The notes under the pieces were generated by a model. The model was given only the letters and a program-made list of their open reading frames with translations. It searched no databases and was not told where the DNA came from. Made by a program: the position numbers and the translations under genes. Below, one piece after another: positions 47,686 through 59,998 of a stretch of 64,000 bases of DNA (position 1 is its first letter; every line of letters starts with the position of its first letter). This stretch comes from Ophthalmolycus amberensis. Taxonomy: Eukaryota > Chordata > Actinopteri > Perciformes > Zoarcidae. Location: positions 3,612,001 to 3,676,000 of the forward strand of contig JAFEUB010001120.1 in the NCBI GenBank assembly GCA_024529925.1, in the 5' to 3' direction.

Positions 47686-48819
47686 GAAGGTTCAAACAGA
47701 GATGCATCGCTGTGTGAAATGATTTCTGCTTTTTATTGACCTGCACCACAATATCTAACCCTTTAAAAAGTCTTCATCATGAACATGAATATATGTACAA
47801 AGCCAATAAAAACACCTCGGTACCTGTATACATGCACAAGAAGTCCGTGTTCTCCTGCAGACATTTATTTAGCTGGGGAAATCTTCCTGTAACCTGTTTA
47901 TGGAAAAAGGGTTTCTTGTTTAATTACTTGACATTCAAGAAATCAGCTTTCTGCAGAAATATGTAACCCAGCTAGTTAAGACTACAAGAGCATCCACATG
48001 AAGTTGTGACTGTTTGGCTTCCTGGAAAGACACTCGGGGAACATGCTAAGATGCTAAGAGGACACATGCTAAACAGTATTTTACTGTCAAAACTACTTTC
48101 ATACAGTGAAGGAAATTCAGAAACATTTCAGTGCAAACAGATGTGGAAATAAGAACTAAAACAAAATCATTAGCTGTGTCCAGCAAACCTGGTCAGTCTT
48201 GTTTTATGAATACAAAACCTCGATCTTTCTTTCTGGCAGCAGTGACCAAGATTCACACACGCATCGAGATCAAGCTCATCTCCTCGTGGTATCCATCAAA
48301 GCCCGAGCTGAGTTGTCACCTCCATTGTGAGGTCACATTATGTGTCATGCTGTGCAAATCCTCAGAAGAGCAGATCCATTCCTACTTCAGTTATTGTACT
48401 TGAATGCTACATTTGTGCATGCTTTATGCATTATGCAGTGTAAAAACAAAGAGGAGGTGGGGGGGAAGCTGTTAATCTTTCCCCGTGTTGATGTGTTTGA
48501 AGTGTAAATGCTTTCTGCTGTGTCTGAAGGAGACTTAACAATAAGGTTGACAATGTAAATCAGTGAGACGCCGCTGCACCATGACTCCCTCCTGTGGAAG
48601 GATTCAATCTCACATGTAAGTCCTCTTTCACCTCAGGAAAGAGGTATAGCAATACATACAGTGTGATATTCAGATGCATAAGTATGAATACAAGACGATT
48701 CCTGAAATCACTGTCACATACAGTATGTGATAATAAAACAACTGTTTGCTGAGAATGCTGGATTTAGAGGTTGGACTAAATTTACGCCTGCTATTAACTA
48801 TTATTTTCCTCATATCTCC

Positions 48820-49085
48820 CAACAATAATAATCGGCCAATTATTGTTGTCATTTGGTCTGTAGATAACAGAAAAACCACAATCGCAATTACCGAAAGCCT
48901 AATGGGAAGTCTTAAAATGTCTTGTTTTGTCTGACAAATATTTCAAAACCCAAATATATGCCGTTTACTATTACAGAGGATACAGAAGAGCAGCTAATTA
49001 TTACATCAGAGAAGCTGGAACTTAAGAAATGTTGGCATTTTTGCTTGAAAAATAGTTGCTTTAATTCTCTGTTCATTGATTAATC
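48820..49085 (+). repeat. Dispersed repeat family R1, long copy
   Basis: AAAATGTCTTGTTTTGTCTG, CAGAGAAGCTGGAAC, TGTTGGCATTTTTGCTTGAA and a terminal TTCATTGATTAATCAT. Confidence 0.6.
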
Positions 49086-49205
49086 ATCCTTCCGAGGGGA
49101 GTTGATGTGTTGCTTTGTTTCACCAACAGTCCGCACTAATAGATGTATGACTAATTGTTTTGGCTCGACACCTCATTGCAATATATTGATCTAAAAAGAG
49201 TTTAA

Positions 49206-49687
49206 AGGAATACTTCACCCACAAAATAACCGTTTGTATATCAATTACACACCCGTCTAAATTCTGCTTTTCTCGCATGAATCCACGGTGAACAAAGAAA
49301 CACATGCATCTTCGCAAAAACCTCACTATTTTAAACACTTGGGACTCGTCCGGACTCACACGGACGAGTAGAGTGCCCGTGCAAGCGTGAGGCTGTTTAT
49401 GCAGAAGTGTTTTAAACAGTAAGGTTCTAGCGAAGGTGCATGTTTGGGAAGTAGTGAGTATACGACTGGATAGATGAGACTTTCGGGAGGATTGTACTGC
49501 ATGAGTTTTGTGAGTTTGTAAACGGATGCAATGACATAGATTTGATGTTTGATTGGCCCGCATTTGCTTACATTCATCAAGACTTTTCTGTTTTTTCATT
49601 CTCCGTTCACCTTGGAGACATGCGAGAATTCAAGGTAACACGGGGTGATTAATGGATATACAGTTATTTTGTGGGTCAAGTATTCCT
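49206..49687. mobile_element. Fold-back MITE flanked by TTAA
   Basis: The left end AGGAATACTTCACCCACAAA and the reverse-complemented right end AGGAATACTTGACCCACAAA continue as a terminal repeat of about 40 bp, and TTAA lies directly outside each end (49202-49205 and 49688-49691). Internal blocks also pair: GATGCATGTG-type and TTTAAACACTT blocks recur inverted on the other side of a central hairpin (ACTCGTCCG / CGGACGAGT at about 49345-49370). So nearly the whole 482-bp element is one palindrome. TTAA targets suggest a piggyBac-mobilised MITE. No transposase frame. Confidence 0.82.
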
Positions 49688-51056
49688 TTAATCAGCAAAC
49701 CAATCATAGCACAGTTTCATCAATACTGTCTGAAACTTCACAAACTGAAGGGATCATTTTTAGATATATATTGTAAGGTATTCTATTTATTTTGTCCACA
49801 CTCTGTATATTTAGTGCCATCATGACACTTGTACCATGCAGCAGAAGAGCAATTGCTTCTGTATGTTGAGTATTAAGTGTTATTTAATGCGTTTGATATG
49901 ACAATAACTCACACCATAACAAACATTTCCTTGTAGTAATGTAGTAAACAAATAAACCTCTTTCTGTTTTTAGCTTGCTGATCTTGACAACAATCCGCCT
50001 CTACAAACCTAATTTTAAATTCACAACAGTGATAGAGCAGGGCTTGGTAGTGACTCAGCAGGCAGGCACCACATGGCTGCAGCAATGTGAGTTTGAATAA
50101 CAAAGGGTCTCCCTCTTGGTTCAATCACTCAACTTGGATCAGCAGCCATGTAATTATCTTGAAACAACAACCGATCACATGTATATGTGCAAATCCCCCC
50201 CCAAAGCAACATTTCAACATTAAAAGGAAGGCGTGGGAGCGCATATGTATAACTTGTGCTTTATTAGGCGAACAAAACAACCAAAATATATAAACATGCA
50301 TCGTCGTCAAAGAAACAGGGTTACAGTGGCTTGATGGGGTGTGGGCATCCGAATCTGAGGTAGAATGGGGGGCAGGAAAACCTCTCCAGGGGATATATAA
50401 GAGCAAAGATAAAATAATACTGACCGCAAAGACAGATCTCAAAATGTTCCATCAATAACAACACAACACACCCACCGATACCGTCAAATTCAATCAACAG
50501 AAGAAAAACTAAACGTATGTTTCTCATTTAAGGGATTCATTGATTTTGTTGTCCTCATATGTTCAACATCAACACTTAAAGCCTCACAAGGCCAGCACTG
50601 ATTCAGTCCATTCAAAATAAGGACTGAATCTATGTGCAGTTTATACGCGCATCAATTCTCAATAAATTACCTCTCTGAGTTTTCGAATTTAGGATTGGCA
50701 GTTTTTAAAATCTATATACAAGTTCCAGGTTTATCAAGAGGATTTGCATTTCGTTGGATTGATTTGGATGTATATCTTGCTAACAGCTACATACAAAATA
50801 TATCACTCAATTTTTAGTTATAAGTATATATTTATACATGTGTAATTTAAATACATACACATTCTTACAAATTGTACGTGCTGCTTGAGCTTCTCACCAT
50901 CCAACTCTTTTAACGTCACTCACAGTACTTGCTCAGGACAATTGTAGTGTAAACTGTTGCCATCCATTGCCAATACGATCAAAGCTTTTTAAATACTCAG
51001 CAATAGTTACATGTTCAACAGAAGGTGGAGCCGGACATAGCAGGGGCCTTGCGTCT

Positions 51057-52469
51057 TCAGTTCAGAAGTGTCCCATAGAGCTGGGCCTTGGTCAGACTGT
51101 CCTTCCTGGAAAGTCCCAAAGAGCCAAATGTTTGGTTGTACGGAGGAAGGGGGGGTGGGGGCGGTGGTGGCGACTGGCTCTCCTGTGCAGGCAGGCTGTG
51201 CATCTCCACTTGGTAGTGCTGCAGTTCTGCGGCCATCTCCAGGGACCTCTGGTTCAGAGACTCGGTAGAGCTGTTGGGGCTGGGGTCTACATAATCCGTG
51301 CTCTGGCCGCCAGCTGCCACGTTGCCCTCCCTGTCTTTGGAGCTCCCTGAGTGGTAGAGGCTGTGCTCCGACCCCTGGCTGTCCTCGGCTCGGTACAGGT
51401 GGGCTGGGCTATGAGCCTGCCGCAGCCCTGGGCTGCAGTCGGGGCTTGGGCTGGTGGCTACCCACGCCGGGTCCGCCACACCCCCTCCGTGATGGTAACA
51501 GTCAGCCCCCTCCTGGAAGCTGCTGTAGAGCGGGCCGAGTCGGATCTTGGAAGGCCGGCCGGAGAAGTGCTGCTCTGAGAAGCTGTAAGGGGAGGCCCGG
51601 CCCGGGCTGCGGTAGGTGTGGGCACTTAAGTCCTCCACGCTCAGTTGTCTCCATCGACCAATCAGCTCCTCCTCCTCGGGGGCAAATGTGCTGCCTCGAC
51701 GGCTGTCTCCGTAGGCGACGCTCGGGGATGAAGAGGGAGGGAGCGGCTCATACGGCTCGCTGAAACAGGAGGACATGGTGCGGCTGTAGACAGGCGAGCT
51801 GCCGTTCTGGTGGTGGCTCAGCTCCGTCTGCTGGAAGGGATGTGCGTTGGCAAAGCCTCTTGGACTGTCCCTCTCCCAGGATGAGTCACTCTTTCTCTCA
51901 TAGTCCCCTGCATCTCTCCACTCCATGTAGAGGGAATGGTGGTGCGGGGAGGAAGCTGCACTGCTGGGCGGACCGTTGCCTTTGTCTTCGGACCCCCCTC
52001 CACTGAAGCTGGAGTAGGAGCTGGAGCCTGCACCCAGTGTGGCAGGGAACTTAGCAAAGTGCTCCTGGGAGAAGCCAACCCTCAAGCCCACAGAGCCCTC
52101 CTCTGGGTTGCTGTCGGTAGAGATTTGGGGCCCGTATAGAAGCTTCCTCTGACCGTGGAGATCCATGCTGGGCCTCCGCTCACGGTGCCGGTCTTCGGGG
52201 CAGTACAGCGCCGTGTCGCTGCTGTACAGGTCAGATTTGTAGGCTGCGCGGAGCCCCAGCCGCTCTCCTGGTCCCAAGCTCTCCAAGACAAAAGCATGGT
52301 CCTGGGTTTGGGGGCTGGGGGAGCGGGAGGCCTGGCAGCTGCTGCAGGCCTCGTCTGGCTTCTCCAGCACTTTGCCAATGAGAGAGGCCGGGACAGAGTC
52401 GGAGTAAGTGTGGCAGAGAGGAGGCTCCTCCATGTGCATGGTCAGTCGCTCCTGAAAATCAGCCGGCAG
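51057..52469 (-). CDS. begain: begain last exon (C-terminal 470 residues)
   Basis: Begins LPADFQERLTMHMEEP and ends GLSRKDSLTKAQLYGTLLN. It includes SDSVPASLIGKVLEKPDE, SSDTALYCPEDRHRERRPS, WRQLSVEDLSAHTY and RASPYSFSEQHFSG, all aligned in order with mammalian BEGAIN. High GC and uninterrupted. Confidence 0.97.
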   Translation of the reverse strand: MPADFQERLTMHMEEPPLCHTYSDSVPASLIGKVLEKPDEACSSCQASRSPSPQTQDHAFVLESLGPGERLGLRAAYKSDLYSSDTALYCPEDRHRERRPSMDLHGQRKLLYGPQISTDSNPEEGSVGLRVGFSQEHFAKFPATLGAGSSSYSSFSGGGSEDKGNGPPSSAASSPHHHSLYMEWRDAGDYERKSDSSWERDSPRGFANAHPFQQTELSHHQNGSSPVYSRTMSSCFSEPYEPLPPSSSPSVAYGDSRRGSTFAPEEEELIGRWRQLSVEDLSAHTYRSPGRASPYSFSEQHFSGRPSKIRLGPLYSSFQEGADCYHHGGGVADPAWVATSPSPDCSPGLRQAHSPAHLYRAEDSQGSEHSLYHSGSSKDREGNVAAGGQSTDYVDPSPNSSTESLNQRSLEMAAELQHYQVEMHSLPAQESQSPPPPPPPLPPYNQTFGSLGLSRKDSLTKAQLYGTLLN

Positions 52470-55400
52470 CTACAAGTGTCAGAGAAAAGAGGAGGGAAGG
52501 AAAATACATGTGACATAAGTGTTGCTGGACCAACATATGGAGATGCACTGTAATACTTTCTCTGCTGATGATTGTTTGAGGGGGGTTTTGCATACAGCAA
52601 CATTTCCAGGCTTTGAAATTCTCTTCAGTGTAAATGGTTTCTTGGAGACTTTGAAGACTTGAAAAGACTCCTTGGACATTTACTATAATCAGAAGGTCGA
52701 CCAGGCTGTTACATATAAAGGTGCGTCAGACTGTGTGACAATTGTGTACGTTTGTTGTATGTCACACTGAGCGATAGGTCTAATGAAAGCTCGCTCCCAA
52801 TCTGTGTCAGATTGTGCTATGAATGCATGGCGAATTGTAAGCACTGCAATGTAAATAGTAAATAGTGAGAACGCATCTCTGCAAGATTTTCGTCTTTGTC
52901 GGAGTCCCACAAACCTTTTCATTACTCACTTGCTGGATCTTATTTTCTTATTTTACTGGGGAAATATCAAATTCACATATGCGAGTGGTGCAACAGACAT
53001 CCCTCTTTCTATTTAATTCTAGTTGATAGATTTATTTTTAAAGTCTCAAATTTATGTCTAAGATGAACAGACAACTAAATATTTGAATACTGATATTCCT
53101 ATTTACTTTTGGCTTGCTCGTATTTCAACGGTATGTCTATGTCTTGTGCCTGGTTTCTTTATTGTTCCCTTTGTTCTGTGTTTGTTTCTTGCATTGATTA
53201 ATAAAAGCTGGAGCAAAAAAATTAAGTATTTTTCAGTTTCGCCCCCATCATTGGGAGTGTTTTTTTCTTCCAAAATGTATTAAAAATGGTGCTTAAAAAT
53301 GTGTATTGTCGATGACATTGAAGATGTTGGTTGTAGCAACAGTCAGATTGTGAGAATATGGTTCCTAAATTTCCGACAATGTCAGCAATTTGCAGAAGGT
53401 TGTCCTTGGTCAGTGGACGAGTGTCCATGTGGTCGAAGACCACCTTTTTGGATTGATCCACATCTCACATTGTAAAGGGGCCTTAGCATGAGAGCTCTAT
53501 TGCATGAATACTCATTGTACATTTGTAGTAAGATATCTAACTCATACGACAGTTTACTTTCTTAACTAAACATATTGCAGTTTCTGTCCCTGCAGTGCAG
53601 TGTGCGTGTCAGTATGCCACATAGTATAGTGGTGGGAGTATGCCACCACAACATACACCTCTGTATTTACCTGATTTGTCAGGAATAATTATGTTTGTGT
53701 CTTTTTTGTCGTAAGAAAGAGAAGTGAGAATGAAGGTGAACTGAGTCTCTCGAAGTTGTTCTATTCTGAGCATTTCTCAATGAAAAAAAAAGCCGCCATC
53801 TACTATATGTGCCTCTCCATAGCAACAAGCATGAAGCAAACTGCAGCACATCAGCAACAGGAATCTAGTCAGTTGTTCCTAATAAGCAATGAGAGGCGAG
53901 CTAATGTTAACTTTGTAGATAGAGGAAAGACGAACACGAAAACACATTTGTATCAAAACAGTTTTACTACAACTTGAACCAAACTAAAAGCCCGTCCACA
54001 CATTTTTCACTTGGGCTTGTTTTGAACAGGATCACAATTAGCTTCTATGTGGCATTTCAGAAATCCGAGCCTAATCGTTTCACACCCTCGCTGTGGTTGT
54101 TTTGCAGCAAAAAAACAAACGGCTGGAGCACTTCAGTAGGCGCTGAAGAGCCACTGCACTCCTCAAAATGCTGCAGCACAATTCATCAATATGCTTCCGA
54201 TTAGCTCCCACCCACAGGAGACAGGTGGACATACAGAGCGTGCATGTACCGCCTCTGACCTGCACTCTGTTTGGCAGTAGCCCTGCATAGCAGCGTTTCC
54301 CTCTATTACCAATCCTATACTCTGTACAGCGAGGGTGGGTATTTGTTTTTGTGTAAGGGGTTTATTTTATCAGCCATACGCAACCAAATGCAGTTTGCCA
54401 TATGGGCAAAAAACGTGTGGAGGAATTCTTTAACCGCATGGAAACTTGGAAACTTTAAAAGCCACCCCTGTCACATAGGCACAAGGACAGGGCTGATGCA
54501 GCGGAAAGTGGCACCAAGCTGGCCCGGCGTTAAAACACTCATCGATATCCACACGCATCTTTTCACAAGCAGCAGCGGGGGTATAGCATGATGAGGCTGC
54601 GGTGCAGTTTTAGCTCCTTGAACAGTTAACTGTCCCTCGCATGTGTGCACAAATTGCCTTGGAGTAGTTTCAGTTGTGCTTCAGACTTAATCATTGTCAT
54701 AAAATGACATGATTACTAAACCCAGTGCAGTATAATTACACTCCGGCTTAGCTGCATGTTGAGTGACAGGAGGAGAATGACCTGAGAGGACGCCTGTCTC
54801 ACTGATCGGTGCAAACACAAGATTTGTGCTGCTGTTGCTTTTCATGTCAAAGCCTGTCAGTAATATCGGTTAATTTTAATGAGAATGAAAGGAGAGGTAG
54901 AACAGTGAAGAAATACCTTGTTGCAAGTAAAAGTCATGCATTTCAAAAGCATCAAAATATACTTAAGTTACAAAAAGTAAAAGTGCTCATTACTGCAAAA
55001 TGGACCGTTTCAGAGTTATATATATTATATAATTGTATTTGAATTATTGATGCATTCATGTCTAAGCATCACTTTCATGTTGCAGCTGGTAAAGGTGGGT
55101 TGCTTAATCTATAATAATGCATAGTTAAAATGTTAATAATATTTCGTATTAATAATTTGCCAAATAAATGTAGTAGAGTAAAATGTATGTTTCCCTTAGA
55201 CATGTAGTGGACAAAGTCGCATAAATAGAAGCAAAGTACCTCAAAAATTGTATGTAAGTACAGTACTTGAGTAAATGTACTCATTTCATCTCCATCACTG
55301 GTTTATGTCGGCAATTTGTAAAAAAAAAGCTGCAACTTCTACATTTTTTATCGTTTGATATAATAAATAGACAAATGTATAAGAGGAAAAGATATAGTCA

Positions 55401-58400
55401 ATGAAAAGCAAAGTAAAAGTTTTTAAATAACCTTTCAACCTAAAAAAGTAAAGTGACTGTTGGATTTGTCTCTGCAATATATTGAAATGGAAATGTGATG
55501 ATAATTATTAGTATGATAATATTTCGATCAATATGTTATATCGTTTTAACAATTTCAATAGTTTAAGTGAAAAGAAATGAACAAAACCATTTTCACACTT
55601 GAATGGTAAACACAATATCATAATACTATGATTTTTCATTCAGCCATGACCAAAATAAATCACGGCTTTCACGTCATAATTACTGTTTCTAAAGTAAATG
55701 ATTATGTGTCTAGATTCTCCAGTATCATGTTCAGCTGTGTTAAATTAGCTTCAAACCTCAGTTGAAGGTTATTTAGCCAAAGACCAGCTTTACTTCTCTA
55801 ATCTCTGGCCTTCCTGCAGTAACAGGCAGCAGTCATCGCTCCACCATGTCTTGTCTCTTATCTCCTCTGCCTCACAAAAGGGCGAGATGACCTTCCGTTA
55901 TAGTCAAGACAGCACTTTTTCTTTTGTCCATCTTTATGTCATGCAGCTCAAGAAACTCCTCACTCACATCTCCTCCTTCCTTCACAAATCACAGCTGTTT
56001 CTCGAAATCTTTTCCTTTTACCTGGCTACCGTATTATTAAAAAATTCAGTGCAAATTGAATTGTGCAGATTTCAGGGCAAAAATTAAACTCTAATTGCTT
56101 GTGAGTTTCATTGACTGAACCTTCTAGGGATTAGACGTGACTAAAATCTTGATAACATTGATGAAACATGTGAAAACATATATTTAGAAGACAAAAAAAA
56201 CAAGATACAAGCCTGAATGACGCGTAACAGTCAGTGTAGATCTCACCTCGGAGAGCTGCGCCCTGTAAAGAGACTTGTTGCAATGGAGAAGCTGAGCAGC
56301 CAGGTTACAGTCCTTCCTGTACATGTCCTACGGAGACACAATCAGAAGACGAGAAATAACATTCAAGGATGAATATGCACTAGTGTTGGTGAGTATTTTC
56401 ATCATAGCCACTGATTATTCTACCCCGGAAACTTTCTTTGCTTCGAAAACTGAAAGTCTGACTGTCGATAGCTGCAAATATCACGTTCTCTTTGCTTTTA
56501 TGCAGAATTATGAAGGTTAATAGAAGCAAAAGCGTCTCTCGATGCTCGTGTGTGATCAGTTTTGCTGTGACAACCTTAGCCAAGCATGACAAAAAAAAAA
56601 GGTTGTGAAAGTATCTTGTTTAGCCGTTTTTTGTTCAAGGCAGGTAAACAAGATGGCGCTATCAATATGCTTTATTTTATTCTGCTAAAGATGAAAAAAC
56701 CACGAGGCTCTTACGTTGTCTTCTTGTAGCTTCTCGATGGTGAGCTTTGCCTCCATCAGGTGGTTGTTGAGGACGATGATCTCTCTGCTCAGCGCTCGCT
56801 TCTCATCGTCGTGGTGCTGAGACTGATGACGAGAGAGACGTTTGTACAAATTACCAGCATGGAAGGAAGACTTACAGATTTGAAGTTTTCCGTTGAAACA
56901 ACACTCATCAAAGCGTGCGTCCCAGTTTTTACAATCTTTTAATTAACCAAATTCCACGACAGTAATTTTCACAGAACTGAGCACATTTGCCATGACTTGT
57001 CTGTGTTCAGGTTTATAATCAATATTTTGTCACCGAATATACGCTTTGATGATTTTGTTACTTTTTAACATGGTGACAAGCCGAAGAACCCTATATTGTC
57101 AGCACCTTTACTAAGAGTGGACACTAAAGACACACAGAGCAACTTCGCACATTGAGTATATAAGTGGCAGCAAGATATACTGTGTAGCTGATTTTTGGGG
57201 TTACTAGGGTAACCAAGAAAGCATGACGTCGGTAAACTGGCTGACGAAGACAGAGTCCAGGTTTGTGTGAAGTCTTCATTCATTGCATGCTAATTCTCCA
57301 CCAGTGTTTGAGGTAAGTATGACATGAGAGCTGCAATAACAAAGAGTGGCCTTGTCTGCAAAGGTTTTGTCTCTCTTCAGGCCTTTTCTCTGTTGAACCG
57401 TGTAGCTGTGCGAATACAAGCGCACACAAAGTACATCACTGTGTTTATCTGCCTTGTAATTACATCCTCTAGTTGTGCAGGGCCATGGGGTCAGATGGGT
57501 TTGTGGCACCTGTGGAGTAAACAAGTTTTACAATTACAGAGAGACTTACTCAGCACCTCTCTCACCCTTGAGAATGGAATACGTGCGATGAATGAATAGC
57601 AGCTGATGAGGACGCTTCAAGAGAATGAAAAAAGCTGTTGGCGTTTCTTTAAAAAAAAATAAAAAAAGACCATTTGTCTTGTCGTAGAAAGCCGGGCGAC
57701 CCTCAGCTCCTCACTGACGTGGTATCTACCCGCTGTAGCGTTGTAATCACGCCAAGGGCAGCGATGATTATTATCTTGTGCTGTAACAAACCTCGTCGCC
57801 GAGCGTTTTCAGCTGTCCAACAGCAAAGACGCCTGATTGTCATACGGTGTTCTCAGGCAGGCTAGTTAATTGTATCTTTCCACCGGCAAAAGCAGCGTCT
57901 GACAAGTGAAGTCAGGTGCGATGCACTGAGGAACAATGGGTTTGCTATCACTCTGCCGTTGGGAGGACAGACAATTGTAATAGGCCATAATTAACTCCAG
58001 CGGTACCAACAGCAGGGCATATTCATATTCAAAGTGGCCCTCCAAATGTTCTACTACACCATGTCTGAACCCCATGACTTGCAGAGGGACTTCTATTTCT
58101 TCTACAGGTACTTTAGCATTAGCGTGGGAATTCATGTGACTGGATGCATCACACACACACACACACACACGGAGGCTGACACACTTACATTCCTTTGGAT
58201 CTTTTCCTCCAGATCCTGGTTGATCCTCTGCAGTGCCGAGTAGCTGCTTTGTATTCTAAACGACACAATAAACGACATAGCTCACTTGCAGATAATAGTT
58301 TGTACATATCAGCCGGAGACTCCAAATCGGCATTCTCAGCAGTACACAAGTCAGAGCTAAATTGCATGCCACGGTTTCAGTTTACTTGGAAGTCATTTTC

Positions 58401-59988
58401 ACATCTCACTGACCTCCCTCTGCTGATGTGATGATTAAGTGAATGTTTTATTCTGTTATATGTGACCCAGAAGGCAGGGGCATACTGTTTAAGGCAAGAT
58501 AATGAGGTGAATTACTCACTCCTTATGCCCAGTGGATCTCAACCTGGGGTGGGAGGCTTTTACGGTGTACCACAAGGTGCAATTCTTGGTCCATAATTAT
58601 TTAGATTTTTTACAAGTACTATTGTTGTTGTTTTTGCTGTGCCTATTTCCAAGCAGAAGACATGGCCTTAAATGCATTTTGGCTCTGCTCCAATTATTTT
58701 TTATTTATTTATTGGTTTATTTGAACGGGACAGTGCACATTAATAAAAACAGATTCAACAATTCAAGCATTGTCAAGATTACAATCTGCTTTTGACATTT
58801 TTCAGAAACGGCTCCTGGACATGTGCCAAATGCTGGTAAGACATTTGTTTCATTCACAAAAACCAAGAAACAATACTTACTCTTACTTGTACTCATAAAC
58901 TAACAGTAAATAGTACTTGACTATAGGGTCAAAGGTACTTTGTTAATACAATATTCTACAGGTTTGTATTTCCTTATAATCTACAGGGAAGAGTCCTGGA
59001 AATGATTTCATAATTTTGTACTAAAAATGTAAATAGAGACAAAATGTGTCTTTGGTTCTTTGTATTAAATGTTTCTGTTTACATGAAAGAAAAGAACATC
59101 CAGTCTGCTTGACGATTGAGATTCTCACACAATGAGGAAAAAGCCAGCTGGTCCTTCATCAGCAAGAGAAGAAATGCATACTTTCCTTTCTATTTAGGCT
59201 TTGAGGGCCTCCTTCCAAACATCCACCGTATATTACATCTCTCTTCAATTTGAAAGCTGCTGTTCACTGGACCAGAACACAACACTAGCTAACTTTAGAC
59301 TTTTAAGTTCAGTGCATCGCTTCATGGTATATAACTAGTGAAAAACAAAGGATTTATAGCTTTAATGTCTCATCTCACTGGATCAATGTAACCTTTTAAC
59401 TGTGGGCATTTTTGGATAGGATTGTTTTGGATCCTGTTTGTATTCACATGTGTGACTGGGCTATCTTTGTTGTCATGTTCCCTGTCTATCCATGGTTTCC
59501 CTCTGTGCCTGCTAAGATTCCTCTTACTATTGCGATGTCATGAGTTTTACTAATTATGAATAAAAAAAATTTCCACACATCTTTTCACAACGCAAATCTT
59601 AAAACCAGAACCAGGACTGAGAAGGGCAGATTGTCAGAGCCTGCAGCAGTGAAATGAGAGGTTTTCTAAAGGGACTCTGGTATCGCTCTTGTCCACAGGG
59701 ACCGCCAAAATCAACACAAAATTAAAGTTCCTCATTTTTAGGCCCTTGTACATGCGCATGTTGTATGTATTGGGGATCTGCACATTTCTTCTACCACCAT
59801 GTTGTCCAGTATGTACGCGCCTATACCTGCGCAGTTTGTCAGTAAACTTGTCCAGCTCCTCCTGTGCTCGCCGCAGCTCCGTCTCCAGGTACTGCCGCGT
59901 GGAGTCGAACTCGCTCTGCAGCAGCTCCAGCTTGTGTGTCGTGTAGGAAAGCCTCTTCCGTAAGTCCTCCTTCTGCTCCTGCAGTGAG
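51057..59988 (-). CDS. begain: Brain-enriched guanylate-kinase-associated protein, 5'-partial
   Basis: A neuronal scaffold protein that in mammals binds the guanylate-kinase domain of PSD-95 at postsynaptic sites. Five exons are certain and a sixth (59827-59988) is firm apart from its acceptor: 59827-59988, 58189-58255, 56715-56816, 56247-56327, 51057-52469. These give about 607 residues; human BEGAIN is 593. The N-terminal third is a coiled coil (LQEQKEDLRKRLSYTTHKLE, EIIVLNNHLMEAKLTIEKLQ, DCNLAAQLLHCNKS). The rest is low-complexity, rich in Ser/Pro with an internal PPPPPPPLPP run, and ends GLSRKDSLTKAQLYGTLLN, a family-diagnostic C-terminus that excludes the related TJAP1. The start-codon exon was not found and should lie beyond 59988. 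Confidence 0.95.
52470..56246. other. begain intron (3.8 kb)
   Basis: AT-rich. I recognise no exon, and the open frames here show no domain. Confidence 0.45.
56247..56327 (-). CDS. begain: begain exon (27 codons)
   Basis: DMYRKDCNLAAQLLHCNKSL then YRAQLSE, phase 0 at both ends. YRKDCNLAAQLL is conserved in BEGAIN and TJAP1. Confidence 0.95.
56715..56816 (-). CDS. begain: begain exon (34 codons)
   Basis: HHDDEKRALSREIIVLNNHL then MEAKLTIEKLQEDN, coiled coil, phase 0 at both ends. Confidence 0.95.
56817..58188. other. begain intron
   Basis: Contains (AC)n at 58151-58170, which is (UG)n in the begain transcript. Otherwise nothing is seen. Confidence 0.5.
58151..58170 (-). repeat. (TG)n tract just inside a begain 5' splice site
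   Basis: On the begain strand an 18-20 base TG repeat starts 18 bases after the donor at 58188. Confidence 0.8.
58189..58255 (-). CDS. begain: begain exon (22 codons)
   Basis: IQSSYSALQRINQDLEEKIQ then RN, matching IQSNYMALQRINQELEDKL of mammals. Donor GTAAGT, followed 18 bases later by a (TG)n tract. Confidence 0.93.
58553..58620 (+). mobile_element. Eroded LINE reverse transcriptase relic (motif B)
   Basis: FYGVPQGAILGP, a stop, then LFRFFTST: RT motif B with an internal stop, hence dead. Confidence 0.55.
58700..58830 (+). repeat. Dispersed repeat family R3
   Basis: GGGACAGTGCACATTAATAA at 58727-58746, then GGACATGTGCCAAATGCTGG. Same family and orientation as the copy in the rdh14 intron. 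Confidence 0.55.
59827..59988 (-). CDS. begain: begain exon (N-terminal coiled coil)
   Basis: SLQEQKEDLRKRLSYTTHKL, FDSTRQYLETELRRAQEELD and FTDKLRR. Two acceptors are possible: 59989 keeps the conserved SLQ, while 59979 starts at EQK in phase 0. I prefer the first because SLQ matches the family. Its pyrimidine tract is a TG repeat. The donor is GTATAG, a weak site. Confidence 0.85.
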
Positions 59989-59998
59989 CTGCACAGAC

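Larger units (their letters stand above)
47446..51056. other. Convergent intergenic region, rdh14 and begain
   Basis: Contains the rdh14 3' UTR, an R1 repeat at 48820-49085, a fold-back MITE at 49206-49687 and presumably the begain 3' UTR on the right (an AATAAA on the minus strand at 50260-50265 is one candidate end). No other gene is seen. Confidence 0.5.
58256..59826. other. begain intron
   Basis: Holds an RT relic at 58553-58620 and an R3 repeat at about 58700-58830, possibly parts of the same old LINE insertion. Confidence 0.5.

Noticed and set aside
49120..49599. 159-codon open frame on the minus strand
   Set aside because: It lies largely within the palindromic MITE at 49206-49687 and has no domain; an accident of the repeat.
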